Shown piece by piece: positions 25,519 through 34,348 of a DNA stretch of 64,000 bases (position 1 is its first letter; every line of letters starts with the position of its first letter). A model generated the notes under the pieces. It saw only the letters and a program-made list of their open reading frames with translations, had not been told where the DNA came from and made no database searches. Source of the DNA: Sagittula salina (lineage in GTDB: Bacteria > Pseudomonadota > Alphaproteobacteria > Rhodobacterales > Rhodobacteraceae); the NCBI RefSeq assembly GCF_017813235.1, contig NZ_JAGISH010000001.1:682001-746000 (forward strand), given 5' to 3'. The position numbers and the translations under genes were made by a program.

Positions 25519-26028
25519 TCAGGCGAGCGCCCACGGCACGACAAGGCGGGTGTCGGACGTGATCGCACGCGCTATGCGGCGCAGGTGGTCGGGGCGGAAG
25601 GCGACGCAGCCCTCGGTCGGAAACCCGGGACGGCGCCAGCGGTGCAGGAAGATCGCCGAGCCGTGGCCAGGCGTCGCCTCCGGCCAGTTCCAGTCGGTCA
25701 ACAGCACAAGGTCGTAAAGCGGATCGGCCCGCCGCAGGTCTTCGTGGCTGGCGCCGTAGGGCGCACGAACCAGCTGGTTGTACCGCCCGTCGCCCGCATC
25801 ATCGGACCAGAGGTCGCCGGGCCGGATCGGCTGCGCCCAGGGGACCGGGCGGGCGATGCGGTCAGGACGGTAGAGCATCCCCATGATGGCGTGCACACCG
25901 GCAGGCGTGGCGGCGTCACCCTCGCGCTTGCGAGTCGTCACCCCGCCGCGCCCGATGCTGCAGGGCCAGAGCCGCCCCGCGAACCGCATCCCCTGGCGCG
26001 TCAGGACCATGTCGGCGGAGGACACCAT
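25519..26028 (-). CDS. L,D-transpeptidase (YkuD) family protein
   Basis: The 169-residue protein has the YkuD signature HGSAIFLH, with H122 and H129, followed by the catalytic C141 in TEGCVAF. Typical L,D-transpeptidases have S/T-x-G-C at this place, so the active site is intact. No signal peptide is visible, and the N-terminus (MVLTRQGMRFAGRLWPCSIGRGG) matches the short L,D-transpeptidase-like group of alphaproteobacteria. Its ATG shares one base with the preceding luciferase-like gene's stop, so translation is coupled. Confidence 0.85.
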   Translation of the reverse strand: MVSSADMVLTRQGMRFAGRLWPCSIGRGGVTTRKREGDAATPAGVHAIMGMLYRPDRIARPVPWAQPIRPGDLWSDDAGDGRYNQLVRAPYGASHEDLRRADPLYDLVLLTDWNWPEATPGHGSAIFLHRWRRPGFPTEGCVAFRPDHLRRIARAITSDTRLVVPWALA

Positions 26029-27029
26029 CAGGCGGCCTCGGCCCGGTTGATGCGGGTCATGGCCTCCGCCCCGATTTCGAAGGCGCGCATCCGCGCGGCG
26101 TGGTCGTGAATGTTGCCAGTCAGGATCACCTCGTCCGGTCGATGGGTGTCGATCAACCCGCGCAGCTGCGCCTCGACCTGCGCAGGGTCGCCCACGGCGG
26201 TAACACGCAGTGCTTCGTTCAACGCGGGCATCGCCCCGGCGGGCACCACCGACGACAGGTCATCGACCGGCGCGGGGAGCTTCCCCGGTGCGCCCGTGCG
26301 CAGCCGGTAAAAGGCCTGCTGCATGGAGGTGCGCAGGCGGCGCGCATCGGCCTCCGTTTCTGCGGCAAAGAGGTTCACCGCCAGCATGGCGTGCGGCTTT
26401 TCCAACGTGGCCGAGGGGCGGAAGTAGCGGCGGTAGACTTCGAAGGCCTGTTCCAGCGCCCCGGGTGCGAAATGCGAGGCAAAGGCGTAGGGCAGCCCCA
26501 GTGCCGCCGCCACCTGCGCACCGTAAAGCGATGAGCCGAGGATCCAGAGCGGCACCTGAGTACCCTCGCCCGGATGGGCGCGCACGGCGCGGTCCTCGAT
26601 ATGCGGGCCAAGCAGCGCCCCCAGCTCCGCCACCTCGTTTGGAAAGTTTTCCGCCCGTTCGTGGTGTACGCCGAGTGCCTGCATCACCGCGTGATCGCCG
26701 CCGGGTGCACGCCCGAGACCGAGGTCGATCCGGCCGGGGTAAAGTGTGGCCAGCGTGCCGAAGGCCTCTGCCACCGCAAGAGGCGCATGGTTTGGCAGCA
26801 TGATGCCCCCGGCGCCCACGCGCATGGTGCTGGTCAGCCCGGCCACATGACCGATCAGCACGGCGGTCGCCGCCGAGGCGATGCCGGGCATGTTGTGGTG
26901 CTCCGCCAGCCAGTAGCGGTGGTAGCCGAGCCGCTCGGCGTGTTGCGCCAACTCGCCCGTGTTACGCAGCGCGTCGGCTGTGGTCGCGCCCTCGGGCACG
27001 GGGGCGAGGTCGAGCAGGGAATAATGCAT
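26028..27029 (-). CDS. LLM class flavin-dependent oxidoreductase
   Basis: The 333-residue protein is a bacterial luciferase-like monooxygenase of the group with [13 protein letters not shown] at the N-terminus. [35 protein letters not shown] and [14 protein letters not shown] form the TIM-barrel flavin site. It uses FMNH2 delivered from elsewhere; substrate unknown. ATG at 27029 has a GGAGACC site upstream; a frame extension to 27089 is without support. It precedes the L,D-transpeptidase with one-base overlap, although no functional link is known. Confidence 0.88.
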   Translation of the reverse strand: MHYSLLDLAPVPEGATTADALRNTGELAQHAERLGYHRYWLAEHHNMPGIASAATAVLIGHVAGLTSTMRVGAGGIMLPNHAPLAVAEAFGTLATLYPGRIDLGLGRAPGGDHAVMQALGVHHERAENFPNEVAELGALLGPHIEDRAVRAHPGEGTQVPLWILGSSLYGAQVAAALGLPYAFASHFAPGALEQAFEVYRRYFRPSATLEKPHAMLAVNLFAAETEADARRLRTSMQQAFYRLRTGAPGKLPAPVDDLSSVVPAGAMPALNEALRVTAVGDPAQVEAQLRGLIDTHRPDEVILTGNIHDHAARMRAFEIGAEAMTRINRAEAA

Positions 27030-27073
27030 GGAGGTCTCCTTTGTCCGGAGAATGGGGCCGCGGCCCGTCGGGT

Positions 27074-27679
27074 TCAAGGCGGGATGCATGTTTCTGGCAC
27101 GTATCCCGCCCGCAGCACCGCAACGGAAGGCGCGGGCGTGAGTACGGTGACCGTGAGCGGCAACGCGTCCGCCTCTGTGTAGCCTTCGAACGACCAGCGC
27201 CAGACTCGGCCTTTCCAGAGGAGAAAGGCCACATCCGCCACCGCCACCATGGTGCCCTCCGGGAGGTCCGACGCCTTCGCTTCGAACGTCACCTTCCTGC
27301 GGTGACTGATCCGCGCCCGGTGCAAGGCGCGGTCAATGGCGCGCGGAACCGGAACGCCTTCGGGCAGTGCGTGTACCTTGACCCAGAGCCCAGCGTAGGC
27401 GCGATAGCGGTCCCGCTGACATTCCCCACAGGGGCGGTGCCCCGCCGCGAGTGCCGTCGCCTCGTCGAGGAAGAACAATTCAGTGTAATGCCCCGGCTGC
27501 ATCAGCGCGCGTTTGCGCCCCTTGAAGGAGGTCAGGCAACAGACCCAGTTCTGGTGCGCGTGGATGCGGACTACGGTCCCGGCTTCGTCGTGCAGAATGC
27601 CACGATTGCCCATCCGGGTGCCACGCGCCGCGTGGGCCGTGATGTGCCCAAAGGGATCGACGCGGTTCAACAAGGGCAT
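27074..27679 (-). CDS. Conserved protein with an Ada-like zinc half-site, function unknown
   Basis: The roughly 201-residue protein is without an assigned function. Residues about 72-95 read [19 protein letters not shown], very like the second half of the zinc domain of the DNA-repair protein Ada (usually ALAAGYRPCKRC). A CC pair (NWVCCLTSF) about 40 residues earlier could supply the other two ligands. There is no methyltransferase domain or helix-turn-helix; the rest is mixed alpha/beta. ATG at 27679 is taken, though the frame continues upstream. It lies 63 bases downstream of ribA on the same strand. Confidence 0.6.
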   Translation of the reverse strand: MPLLNRVDPFGHITAHAARGTRMGNRGILHDEAGTVVRIHAHQNWVCCLTSFKGRKRALMQPGHYTELFFLDEATALAAGHRPCGECQRDRYRAYAGLWVKVHALPEGVPVPRAIDRALHRARISHRRKVTFEAKASDLPEGTMVAVADVAFLLWKGRVWRWSFEGYTEADALPLTVTVLTPAPSVAVLRAGYVPETCIPP

Positions 27680-27742
27680 GGCGGGCACCTCCAGCGCCAG
27701 CCTGCCCCGCGCCTGAAGCCAGAACAAGCGCCAGAATACGCT

Positions 27743-28819
27743 TTAGAACAGGTGACCCGATTTCTCCGCCTTCACGGCGAGGTAGCGGGCGTTATGGGCG
27801 GAATGGCCCACTTTCAGCGGCACGCGCTCCGTCACCTTGATGCCTGAGGCATCCATCATGGCGATCTTTGCCGGGTTGTTGGTCATCAGCCGCACCGCGC
27901 CAAAGCCGAGCTTTCCGAGGATCTGAGCACCGAGACGGAAGTCTCGCTCGTCGTCTTCGAACCCAAGCCGATGGTTCGCCTCGACCGTGTCGAACCCCTG
28001 ATCCTGCAGCGCATAGGCGCGCATCTTGTTGGCCAGCCCGATGCCGCGTCCCTCCTGCTGGAGGTAGAGCAGCACGCCCTCCCCCTCCTGACCCATCTGC
28101 GCCAGCGCCGCGTTCAGCTGCGGACCGCAATCGCATTTCAGCGATCCCAACAGGTCGCCTGTAAAGCAGGCCGAATGCAGCCGCGCCAGCACGGGCTTTG
28201 CACGGTCGGGGCGCCCGATCTCGATGGCGTAATGCTCGTCCGAGCCGTCGGCGGGACGGAAGATGTGCAGGCGGGCGTTTTCCGCCGCGCGCAACGGCAC
28301 GCGGGCGGAGACGACGTGATCCAGTGCCGGCAGGGCCGCCATGAGCGGGGCCGCGGCTTCCGCCACGATCTCGACCAGACCGTTTTCCCCCGCAAAGCCC
28401 GCGTTTACAGGGACCACCAGAGCGGCAGGCAGCAGCCGTGCCGCCTTGCAAAGCGCGATACCGAGCCGGTGCAGGTTCGCGTCGCCACCGCGCCGCGTTG
28501 CAAGAGGGCCCTTCAATGGCTGGGAAAGGTCCTCTGACGGGTCGGCAAGCCCGTGGACCCACGCCATGGAGGCGTCATTCGGCACGATCACCCGGGCGAG
28601 ATCGCCGTCATAGGCGCGCGCCTTCAAGGTTTCGGCCCGCCGGTCCGTCAGCGCGAGATCGCAGGACCCGAGCGCCAGAACCTCTGTCAGGCGGGCGGCG
28701 GGCAGCGTCTCTGCCGCGGCCACCAGAACCGTACCGATGGCCCCCGACAGCACGACCGGAACACCCATCCGCAGATCCCCGCGCGCGCGCGCCAGCGTCT
28801 CGTTCAGATCCGGTCCCAT
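27743..28819 (-). CDS. ribA: GTP cyclohydrolase II with N-terminal extension
   Basis: The 358-residue enzyme makes 2,5-diamino-6-ribosylamino-pyrimidinone phosphate from GTP, the first step of riboflavin synthesis. The C-terminal 200 residues hold the zinc site (HSACFTGDLLGSLKCDCG), the catalytic LQQEGRGIGLANKMRAY and LGFEDDERDFRLGAQIL. The N-terminal 155 residues resemble a degenerate DHBP-synthase-like domain found on alphaproteobacterial RibA and lack a clear active site. ATG at 28819 removes an unsupported 47-residue extension. Confidence 0.93.
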   Translation of the reverse strand: MGPDLNETLARARGDLRMGVPVVLSGAIGTVLVAAAETLPAARLTEVLALGSCDLALTDRRAETLKARAYDGDLARVIVPNDASMAWVHGLADPSEDLSQPLKGPLATRRGGDANLHRLGIALCKAARLLPAALVVPVNAGFAGENGLVEIVAEAAAPLMAALPALDHVVSARVPLRAAENARLHIFRPADGSDEHYAIEIGRPDRAKPVLARLHSACFTGDLLGSLKCDCGPQLNAALAQMGQEGEGVLLYLQQEGRGIGLANKMRAYALQDQGFDTVEANHRLGFEDDERDFRLGAQILGKLGFGAVRLMTNNPAKIAMMDASGIKVTERVPLKVGHSAHNARYLAVKAEKSGHLF

Positions 28820-28979
28820 GGCGTCGCCCCATCCCGTTTCCGTTGCAAACCCCGGACAATCCTGTAACAAAAGCCTCTTATGGACACGAGACCGTGAGAC
28901 CTCTGGCACATTCCTTGTCAGCGCCCCTGCTTGCCGCCATCTGCCCGGAAAGGCAACCACACTTCACGGGAGCATCACG

Positions 28980-29666
28980 ATGGCGCAACTGCGAAACATC
29001 CTGCTGGTCGACGACGACGAAGACCTGCGCGAGGCTCTGGCCGAGCAATTGATCATGACCGAGGATTTCGAGGTCTTCGAGGCGGACAGCGCCGCCACGG
29101 CCATGATGCGCGCCAAGGAACAGATCTACGACCTGATCATTCTCGACGTCGGGCTCCCCGATACCGACGGGCGCGAATTGTGCCGCCTGATGCGCAAGCA
29201 GGGGATCAAATCGCCGATCATCATGCTGACCGGGCACGATTCAGACGCTGACACGATCCTTGGGCTCGACGCGGGCGCCAACGATTACGTGACCAAACCC
29301 TTCAAGTTTCCCGTGCTTCTCGCCCGTATCCGGGCCCAGCTGCGCCAGCATGAACAATCCGAGGACGCGGTATTCACCGTTGGGCCCTACACCTTCAAGC
29401 CCGCGATGAAGATGCTGGAGACCGACGACAACAAGAAGATCCGCCTGACCGAGAAGGAGACGAACATCCTGAAGTTCCTCTACCGCTCGACCGATGGCGT
29501 GGTGCCGCGCGACACGCTGCTGCACGAGGTCTGGGGCTATAACGCGGGTGTCACGACCCACACACTGGAGACGCACATCTACCGCCTGCGTCAAAAGATC
29601 GAACCCGACCCGTCAAACGCAAGACTTCTGGTGACCGAGTCCGGCGGATACCGGCTGGTTTCATGA
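28980..29666 (+). CDS. OmpR-family response regulator
   Basis: The 228-residue protein has a receiver (DDDED at 11-15, D56 in IILDVGLP, Thr in MLTGHD, Lys in YVTKPF) and a winged-helix effector with LTEKETNILKFLYRS, the recognition-helix region TTHTLETHIYRLRQKIEP and the C-terminal LLVTESGGYRLV. It has no adjacent kinase. The start at 28980 has a CGGGAGCATC ribosome site; the long frame upstream is antisense to ribA. It is divergent from ribA. Confidence 0.9.
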   Translation: MAQLRNILLVDDDEDLREALAEQLIMTEDFEVFEADSAATAMMRAKEQIYDLIILDVGLPDTDGRELCRLMRKQGIKSPIIMLTGHDSDADTILGLDAGANDYVTKPFKFPVLLARIRAQLRQHEQSEDAVFTVGPYTFKPAMKMLETDDNKKIRLTEKETNILKFLYRSTDGVVPRDTLLHEVWGYNAGVTTHTLETHIYRLRQKIEPDPSNARLLVTESGGYRLVS

Positions 29667-29681
29667 AATTCGTCACGTAAG

Positions 29682-29695
29682 CGACCTAGGTCGCC
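29682..29695. repeat. Perfect 14-bp palindrome
   Basis: GCGACCTAGGTCGC lies 15 bases after the response regulator stop. It could be a regulator binding site or the foot of a hairpin. Confidence 0.7.
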
Positions 29696-29860
29696 CTTCC
29701 ATCCCGGAGCAGGCGGCATATATGCAGGTCCAAGGATGCGAATCCCTTTGCTCTGCCGCTGGCCGGGTAACGGGCCATCCCAAGGAATCCCGTCGCATAT
29801 GCGGGTAATCATATGCACCTCCCTGTTGGACTGGGCCGGGCTTTTGCCCGGCCTTTTTTT
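29696..29860 (+). ncRNA. Candidate small RNA or long 3' leader with terminator
   Basis: This interval of about 165 bases ends in a textbook terminator. It carries two CATATGC copies (29805/29810 region) and an exposed-looking CACCTCCC, an anti-Shine-Dalgarno motif at 29816-29823, shortly before the terminator. It could be a 3'-UTR-derived or independent sRNA. No clear promoter was found. On the other strand the same bases form an SD followed by a 73-codon frame (29812-29591), so the strand of function is undecided. Confidence 0.3.
29834..29860 (+). terminator. Strong rho-independent terminator
   Basis: GGCCGGGC and GCCCGGCC form an 8-bp stem with a TTTT loop, followed by seven T. It ends the transcript of the response regulator gene or of a small RNA. 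Confidence 0.9.
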
Positions 29861-29894
29861 GTCTGCGGCTTTGGTTATTTCGCGTGCTAACACG

Positions 29895-30010
29895 AGCGAC
29901 CGGCGCGCCCTTCGGGCGCATGGGGGCTCTGCGCCCTTCGGGCGCATGGGGGGCTCTGCCCCCGCCGCGGCAAGGACGCGACTCCCCGGAGATATTAGGT
30001 CCAAGAAGCA
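29895..30010. repeat. Intergenic repeat with duplicated hairpin
   Basis: GCGCCCTTCGGGCGCATGGG occurs at about 29907 and again at about 29930, each followed by GGCTCTG. GGGGGCTCTGCCCCC and ACTCCCCGGAGATATTAGGT follow. This is a longer version of the dispersed element. Confidence 0.65.
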
Positions 30011-30047
30011 GCCGCGCGCGGGCCGTTTCGTCTTCCGGCGGGAAGTC

Positions 30048-30395
30048 TCAGAGCGCTTCGAGGTACTGGCGAACTGCTTCCTGCACATGGCGGAAGCGGT
30101 CGCCGCCGAGATGCTTGCCACCGTACCAGCGGGTGACGACGACGATTTGGTTGGTGACGTTCTCGCGTTCGAGCATCCGCAGGATCACCATGCCGGCGCC
30201 GCTTTCGCCATCGTCGTTTTTCAGCGGTCCGGAGCCCAGCAGGCAGGCCCATGTGTTGTGCGTGGCCCTGGCGAACTTCTTTCGGCGCTTCAGTTCCTTG
30301 AGGAAAGCGGCGGCTTCGGCCTCCGACGCGCAAGCGCCTCCGGAAACCGCGTAGCGTGAGCCACGGTCGGAAATGATGTTTTCGAGCACCAGCAT
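30048..30395 (-). CDS. YigZ/IMPACT family protein
   Basis: The 115-residue protein consists of the IMPACT N-terminal-type (UPF0029) domain only. ATHNTWACLLG, KNDDGESGAGMVILRMLE and VVVTRWYGGKHLGGDRF are its signature strings. In yeast and mammals this domain modulates translation control; in bacteria it is of uncertain role. E. coli YigZ has about 90 further residues that are missing here. ATG at 30395 is used; the longer frame is intergenic. Confidence 0.88.
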   Translation of the reverse strand: MLVLENIISDRGSRYAVSGGACASEAEAAAFLKELKRRKKFARATHNTWACLLGSGPLKNDDGESGAGMVILRMLERENVTNQIVVVTRWYGGKHLGGDRFRHVQEAVRQYLEAL

Positions 30396-30811
30396 GGCAG
30401 GCCGGGTACACCACTGAACGGCCGGTGGCAAACACGGTCGGGCGCGTTCGGGACAGTTCGTGGTCGTCGGCGCAATCAGGGTAGGACAAAGCACTTTGAC
30501 CCCGGCGGTCGGGCCCCGGCACCTGATCCGGGGCCCCAAGCGGTTCTGTGAGGCGGTTCCGTGAGTGGTTTTCTGGAGGCTGAACGGTTGTTCCGGTGTA
30601 GAAATTTCCGGTGATCCGAATTCCGGTCCGATGGGACCACGATGCGGGAAACAGGTTAATAATTTCTGAACCGCCGCCAGCCCCAGGGAGGCAAAGATTG
30701 CCCTGCCCTTCGGGGCAGGTTGCGCGATTTGCACTGGCCCAAGGCACGCATGGCGCGCGCCGACAGTCGAGACCGAAACCGGAGGCGGCAAATCCCCTGT
30801 CCCCGGCGACG
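30396..30811. other. Gene-free interval with several hairpins
   Basis: Between the YigZ-like gene and the pnp terminator I see no gene with a ribosome site. Stable hairpins are GGGCCCCGG/CCGGGGCCC at about 30510-30534 and CCTGCCC/GGGCAGG at about 30702-30719. A structured small RNA is possible, but no promoter-terminator pair was found. Confidence 0.4.
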
Positions 30812-30840
30812 AAAAACGGGCGGCCCCCGGGCCGCCCGCG
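30812..30840 (-). terminator. pnp terminator
   Basis: On the minus strand CGGGCGGCCC and GGGCCGCCCG form a stem followed by five T. It lies about 45 bases past the pnp stop. Confidence 0.85.
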
Positions 30841-30882
30841 CAACAATCCGCAGGGCGGGTTTCCCCGCCCCGTTTTGGGGCC

Positions 30883-33021
30883 TTACTCGGCCTGCTCTTC
30901 TTCTTTCGCCAGTTCCTGGCCGGTTTCCTGATCGACCATCTTCATGGCCAGACGCACCTTGCCGCGATCGTCAAAGCCCAGAAGCTTCACGTAGACTTCC
31001 TGACCTTCCTTCAGAACGTCGGAGGGGTGGTTCAGACGGCGGTTCTCGATCTGGGAGACGTGCACCAGCCCGTCCCGCTTGCCGAAGAAGTTCACGAAGG
31101 CGCCGAAATCGACGATCTTCACGACCTTGCCCTTGTAGATCTGGCCCTCTTCCGGCTCTGCCACGATCGAGTAGATCATATCGTAGGCCTTCTGGATGGC
31201 TTCGCCGTTCGGGGACGCGATCTTGATCACGCCATCGTCGTTGATGTCGACCTTGGCGCCCGACACTTCGACGATTTCGCGGATGACCTTGCCACCGGAG
31301 CCGATCACTTCACGGATCTTGTCGGTCGGGATGTTCATCGTCTCAATGCGCGGCGCGTGCTCGGAGAACGCGCCCGCCTCGGTGATCGCCTTCGACATCT
31401 CGTTCAGGATGTGCAGGCGGCCGTCCTTGGCCTGCGCCAGCGCGGTCTTCATGATCTCCGGCGTGATGCCCGCGACCTTGATGTCCATCTGCAGCGAAGT
31501 GATGCCGTTCTCGGTGCCTGCGACCTTGAAGTCCATGTCGCCGAGGTGATCCTCGTCGCCAAGGATGTCGGTCAGGATGCCGTAGGAGCCGTCATCCTCG
31601 AGCACGAGACCCATGGCGACGCCGGCCACCGGCGCCTTCAGCGGCACGCCCGCGTCCATCATCGACAGCGACCCGCCGCAAACGGAAGCCATCGAGGAGG
31701 ACCCGTTCGATTCCGTAATCTCCGACACCACGCGAATGGTGTAGGGAAAATCGGTCGCTGCGGGCAGAACGGCCTGAAGCGCGCGCCATGCCAGCTTGCC
31801 ATGGCCGATTTCACGACGACCCGGGGAGCCGACACGTCCCACTTCGCCAACCGAATACGGAGGGAAGTTGTAGTGCAGCAGGAAGTTGGACTTGTAGGTC
31901 CCCTGCAGCGCGTCGATCATCTGCTCGTCGTCGCCGGTGCCCAGCGTGGTCACGACCAGCGCCTGGGTTTCGCCGCGGGTGAACAGCGCCGAACCATGGG
32001 TCCGCGGCAGGATGCCGGTCTCGGACACGATGGACCGGACCTGATCGAGCGCGCGACCGTCGATGCGGCGCTTGTTCTTCACCACGTCGGAGCGCAGGAC
32101 GTTCGATTCCAGCTTCTTCAGCGCGGAGCCGAGGTTGGCATCGGCCAGCTGCTCTTCGGAGAGCGATGCCTTGATCTCTTCCTTGGCGCGCGTGACGGCA
32201 GCCACACGCTCCTGCTTGTCGGAGATCGCGTAGGCGGCCTTCATCTTCTCTTCACCGGCTGCCTGAACGGCTGCGAACAGGTCGGAGTAATCCGGCGGGG
32301 TGAAGTCGAAGGGCTCCTTCGCGCATTCCTCCGCCAGGTCGATGATCATGTCGACGACCGGCTGGATCTGCTCGTGGGCGAACATCACGGCGCCCAGCAT
32401 CTCGTCCTCGGTCAGCTCGTAGGCCTCCGACTCCACCATCATGACGGCATCCTTGGTGCCCGCGACAACCAGATCGAGGCGCTGCTCGGGGTTGTTGCGC
32501 AGCTGGTGCATGTCGTCGACCGTCGGGTTCAGCACATAGGAGCCGTCCTCGAAACCGACGCGGCAGCCCGCGATCGGACCCATGAAGGGCGCGCCCGAGA
32601 TGGTCAGCGCCGCCGATGCGGCGATCATCGCCACGATGTCGGGGTCGTTCACGAGGTCATGGCTCAGCACGGTGCACATCACCAGCACTTCGTTCTTGAA
32701 GCCGGGGACGAACAGCGGGCGGATCGGGCGGTCGATCAGGCGGGCGGTCAGCGTTTCCTTTTCGGTCGGCCGCGCCTCGCGCTTGAAGAAGCCGCCCGGG
32801 ATCTTGCCGGCGGCGTAGTATTTTTCCTGGTAGTGGACGGTCAGCGGAAAGAAGTCCTGGCCTTCCTTCTGCGACTTGGCAAAGGTCACGTTGGCCATGA
32901 CGGAGGTTTCGCCCAGCGTGGCGATCACGGTGCCGTCGGCCTGGCGCGCAACCTTGCCGGTCTCCAGTGTCAGCGTCTCTTCGCCCCACTGGAGTGTCTT
33001 TTTCGCTTCTTTGAACATCAT
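30883..33021 (-). CDS. pnp: Polyribonucleotide nucleotidyltransferase
   Basis: The 712-residue PNPase degrades RNA 3' to 5' by phosphorolysis. Two RNase PH-like domains are present ([20 protein letters not shown] in the first, and in the second [17 protein letters not shown], then [20 protein letters not shown]). These are followed by a KH domain ([15 protein letters not shown]) and an S1 domain ([16 protein letters not shown]). The tail is acidic. In most proteobacteria rpsO lies directly upstream; here rpsO is about 3.4 kb away with three plus-strand genes in between. Confidence 0.97.
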   Translation of the reverse strand: MMFKEAKKTLQWGEETLTLETGKVARQADGTVIATLGETSVMANVTFAKSQKEGQDFFPLTVHYQEKYYAAGKIPGGFFKREARPTEKETLTARLIDRPIRPLFVPGFKNEVLVMCTVLSHDLVNDPDIVAMIAASAALTISGAPFMGPIAGCRVGFEDGSYVLNPTVDDMHQLRNNPEQRLDLVVAGTKDAVMMVESEAYELTEDEMLGAVMFAHEQIQPVVDMIIDLAEECAKEPFDFTPPDYSDLFAAVQAAGEEKMKAAYAISDKQERVAAVTRAKEEIKASLSEEQLADANLGSALKKLESNVLRSDVVKNKRRIDGRALDQVRSIVSETGILPRTHGSALFTRGETQALVVTTLGTGDDEQMIDALQGTYKSNFLLHYNFPPYSVGEVGRVGSPGRREIGHGKLAWRALQAVLPAATDFPYTIRVVSEITESNGSSSMASVCGGSLSMMDAGVPLKAPVAGVAMGLVLEDDGSYGILTDILGDEDHLGDMDFKVAGTENGITSLQMDIKVAGITPEIMKTALAQAKDGRLHILNEMSKAITEAGAFSEHAPRIETMNIPTDKIREVIGSGGKVIREIVEVSGAKVDINDDGVIKIASPNGEAIQKAYDMIYSIVAEPEEGQIYKGKVVKIVDFGAFVNFFGKRDGLVHVSQIENRRLNHPSDVLKEGQEVYVKLLGFDDRGKVRLAMKMVDQETGQELAKEEEQAE

Positions 33022-33567
33022 CGTATCCTGTCTGGAGGCACTCCCGAGCCCTCTCGGGTCCCCCGTTTGAATGGCGGCCCCATTGCCGCCGACCCCTCTT
33101 ATCGTTTCATGCGCCGGGGTCTGTGCGTCACGTCTCAGATGGGGGCTGCCATACCTGAAATCCAGTGCCTTGGAAACCCGGTTTCGTTGCGCGTCCCAGT
33201 CGTCGGCCCCTGCGCCGTATCAGGCACGACTGGGCAATCTGGCGCCCTGGTCGACGAACAGCACGCGCCACTGGCCAAGGGAGGTCTTCGCCACCGAGGC
33301 AGTCCAGAAGCGCGGCGTGGTGCGCCTGTCACGACACGGGATGGCGGAGGACGTGGGTACGAAGCGCTTCGAGAAGGAGGAGCACCGCCGCTTTCATTGC
33401 AATGAGGGCAGCTGCTGGAATGCGGGCCGCAATATGCCGTGGTCTGGTCGAAAGCCCGGATCCCCCCTGATCCTCTGCACCAGTTTTTCGCAGATGAATC
33501 GCCCTCGCGCGCCGCTTGACAGGGCTGCCAGCGCCCCAGACGATGCTGAAAACGTCCGGAGCCAGAA
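33022..33567. other. 546-bp region between pnp and nitroreductase genes
   Basis: The first 60 bases are the pnp leader, with CCCGAG/CTCGGG at about 33045-33057. From about 33240 to 33440 the plus strand has a frame reading WPREVFATEAVQKRG and later EDVGTKRFEKEEHRRFH, which resembles coding sequence but lacks a start and ribosome site. I treat it as a possible gene remnant (see findings). Confidence 0.35.
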
Positions 33568-34260
33568 GTGATCACCAAGACCGCCCTCGCCTACGAACCG
33601 CTCCCCCTGCCCGCGCGCGCGGCACTGACCGACGGGCAGATGCGCCACGCCGCCGACCTGTTCCTTGCCACCATGCAGACGCGTCATACTGTGCGCGACT
33701 TCGCCCCCCGCCCGGTCCCGCGCGACGTGATCGAGGCCTGTATCCGCACCGCCGGCACCGCGCCTTCGGGGGCCAATCACCAGCCCTGGCATTTCGTCGC
33801 CGTCGCCAATCCGGAGGTCAAACGACAGATCCGCGCGGCAGCCGAGGAGGAAGAGGCACGCTTTTACGAGGGTGCGGCCCCGGACGAATGGCTCAAGGCG
33901 CTGGAGCCCATAGGCACCGGCCCTTCGAAACCGCATCTGGAGGTCGCGCCCTGGCTCGTCGTCGTCTTTGCCCAGCGCTATGGCCAGTTCGACGACGGCA
34001 CCCGGTACAAGAACTACTATGTCCCCGAAAGCACCGGCATCGCCATGGGCTTTCTGATCGCGGCACTGCATCAGGCCGGGCTGTCGTGCCTGCCCCACAC
34101 GCCCAACCCGATGAAATTCCTCACCGAAACGCTGGGGCGACCGGACAGCGAAAAGCCCCTCATGATCCTCGCCTGCGGCCATCCGGCACCGGACGCCACC
34201 ATACCGCGCGCAGCCACACTGAAAAAACCGATTTCCGAGATCCTGACACTGATGGATTGA
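33568..34260 (+). CDS. Nitroreductase family protein
   Basis: The 230-residue flavoprotein belongs to the nitroreductase superfamily. RHTVRDFAPRPVPRDVIEAC and GTAPSGANHQPWHFVAVA are typical of FMN-binding iodotyrosine deiodinase/BluB-like members, and the C-terminal ACGHPAPDATIP supplies the last flavin contact. It starts at GTG 33568 with no strong ribosome site. Substrate unknown. It is the first of three plus-strand genes inserted between pnp and rpsO. Confidence 0.88.
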   Translation: MITKTALAYEPLPLPARAALTDGQMRHAADLFLATMQTRHTVRDFAPRPVPRDVIEACIRTAGTAPSGANHQPWHFVAVANPEVKRQIRAAAEEEEARFYEGAAPDEWLKALEPIGTGPSKPHLEVAPWLVVVFAQRYGQFDDGTRYKNYYVPESTGIAMGFLIAALHQAGLSCLPHTPNPMKFLTETLGRPDSEKPLMILACGHPAPDATIPRAATLKKPISEILTLMD

Positions 34261-34348
34261 CCTTCGCGCGGTGGCAGGGCCAGTTTTCCCGCCCCTTCCC
34301 GTGCATTCGCGCTAGATCACGCCAAAACCCAGCATTGCGGACAGTGAC

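Noticed and set aside
31027..33405. Open frame of 792 codons on the plus strand
   Set aside because: It mirrors pnp codon by codon and has no recognisable domain; pnp is certain.
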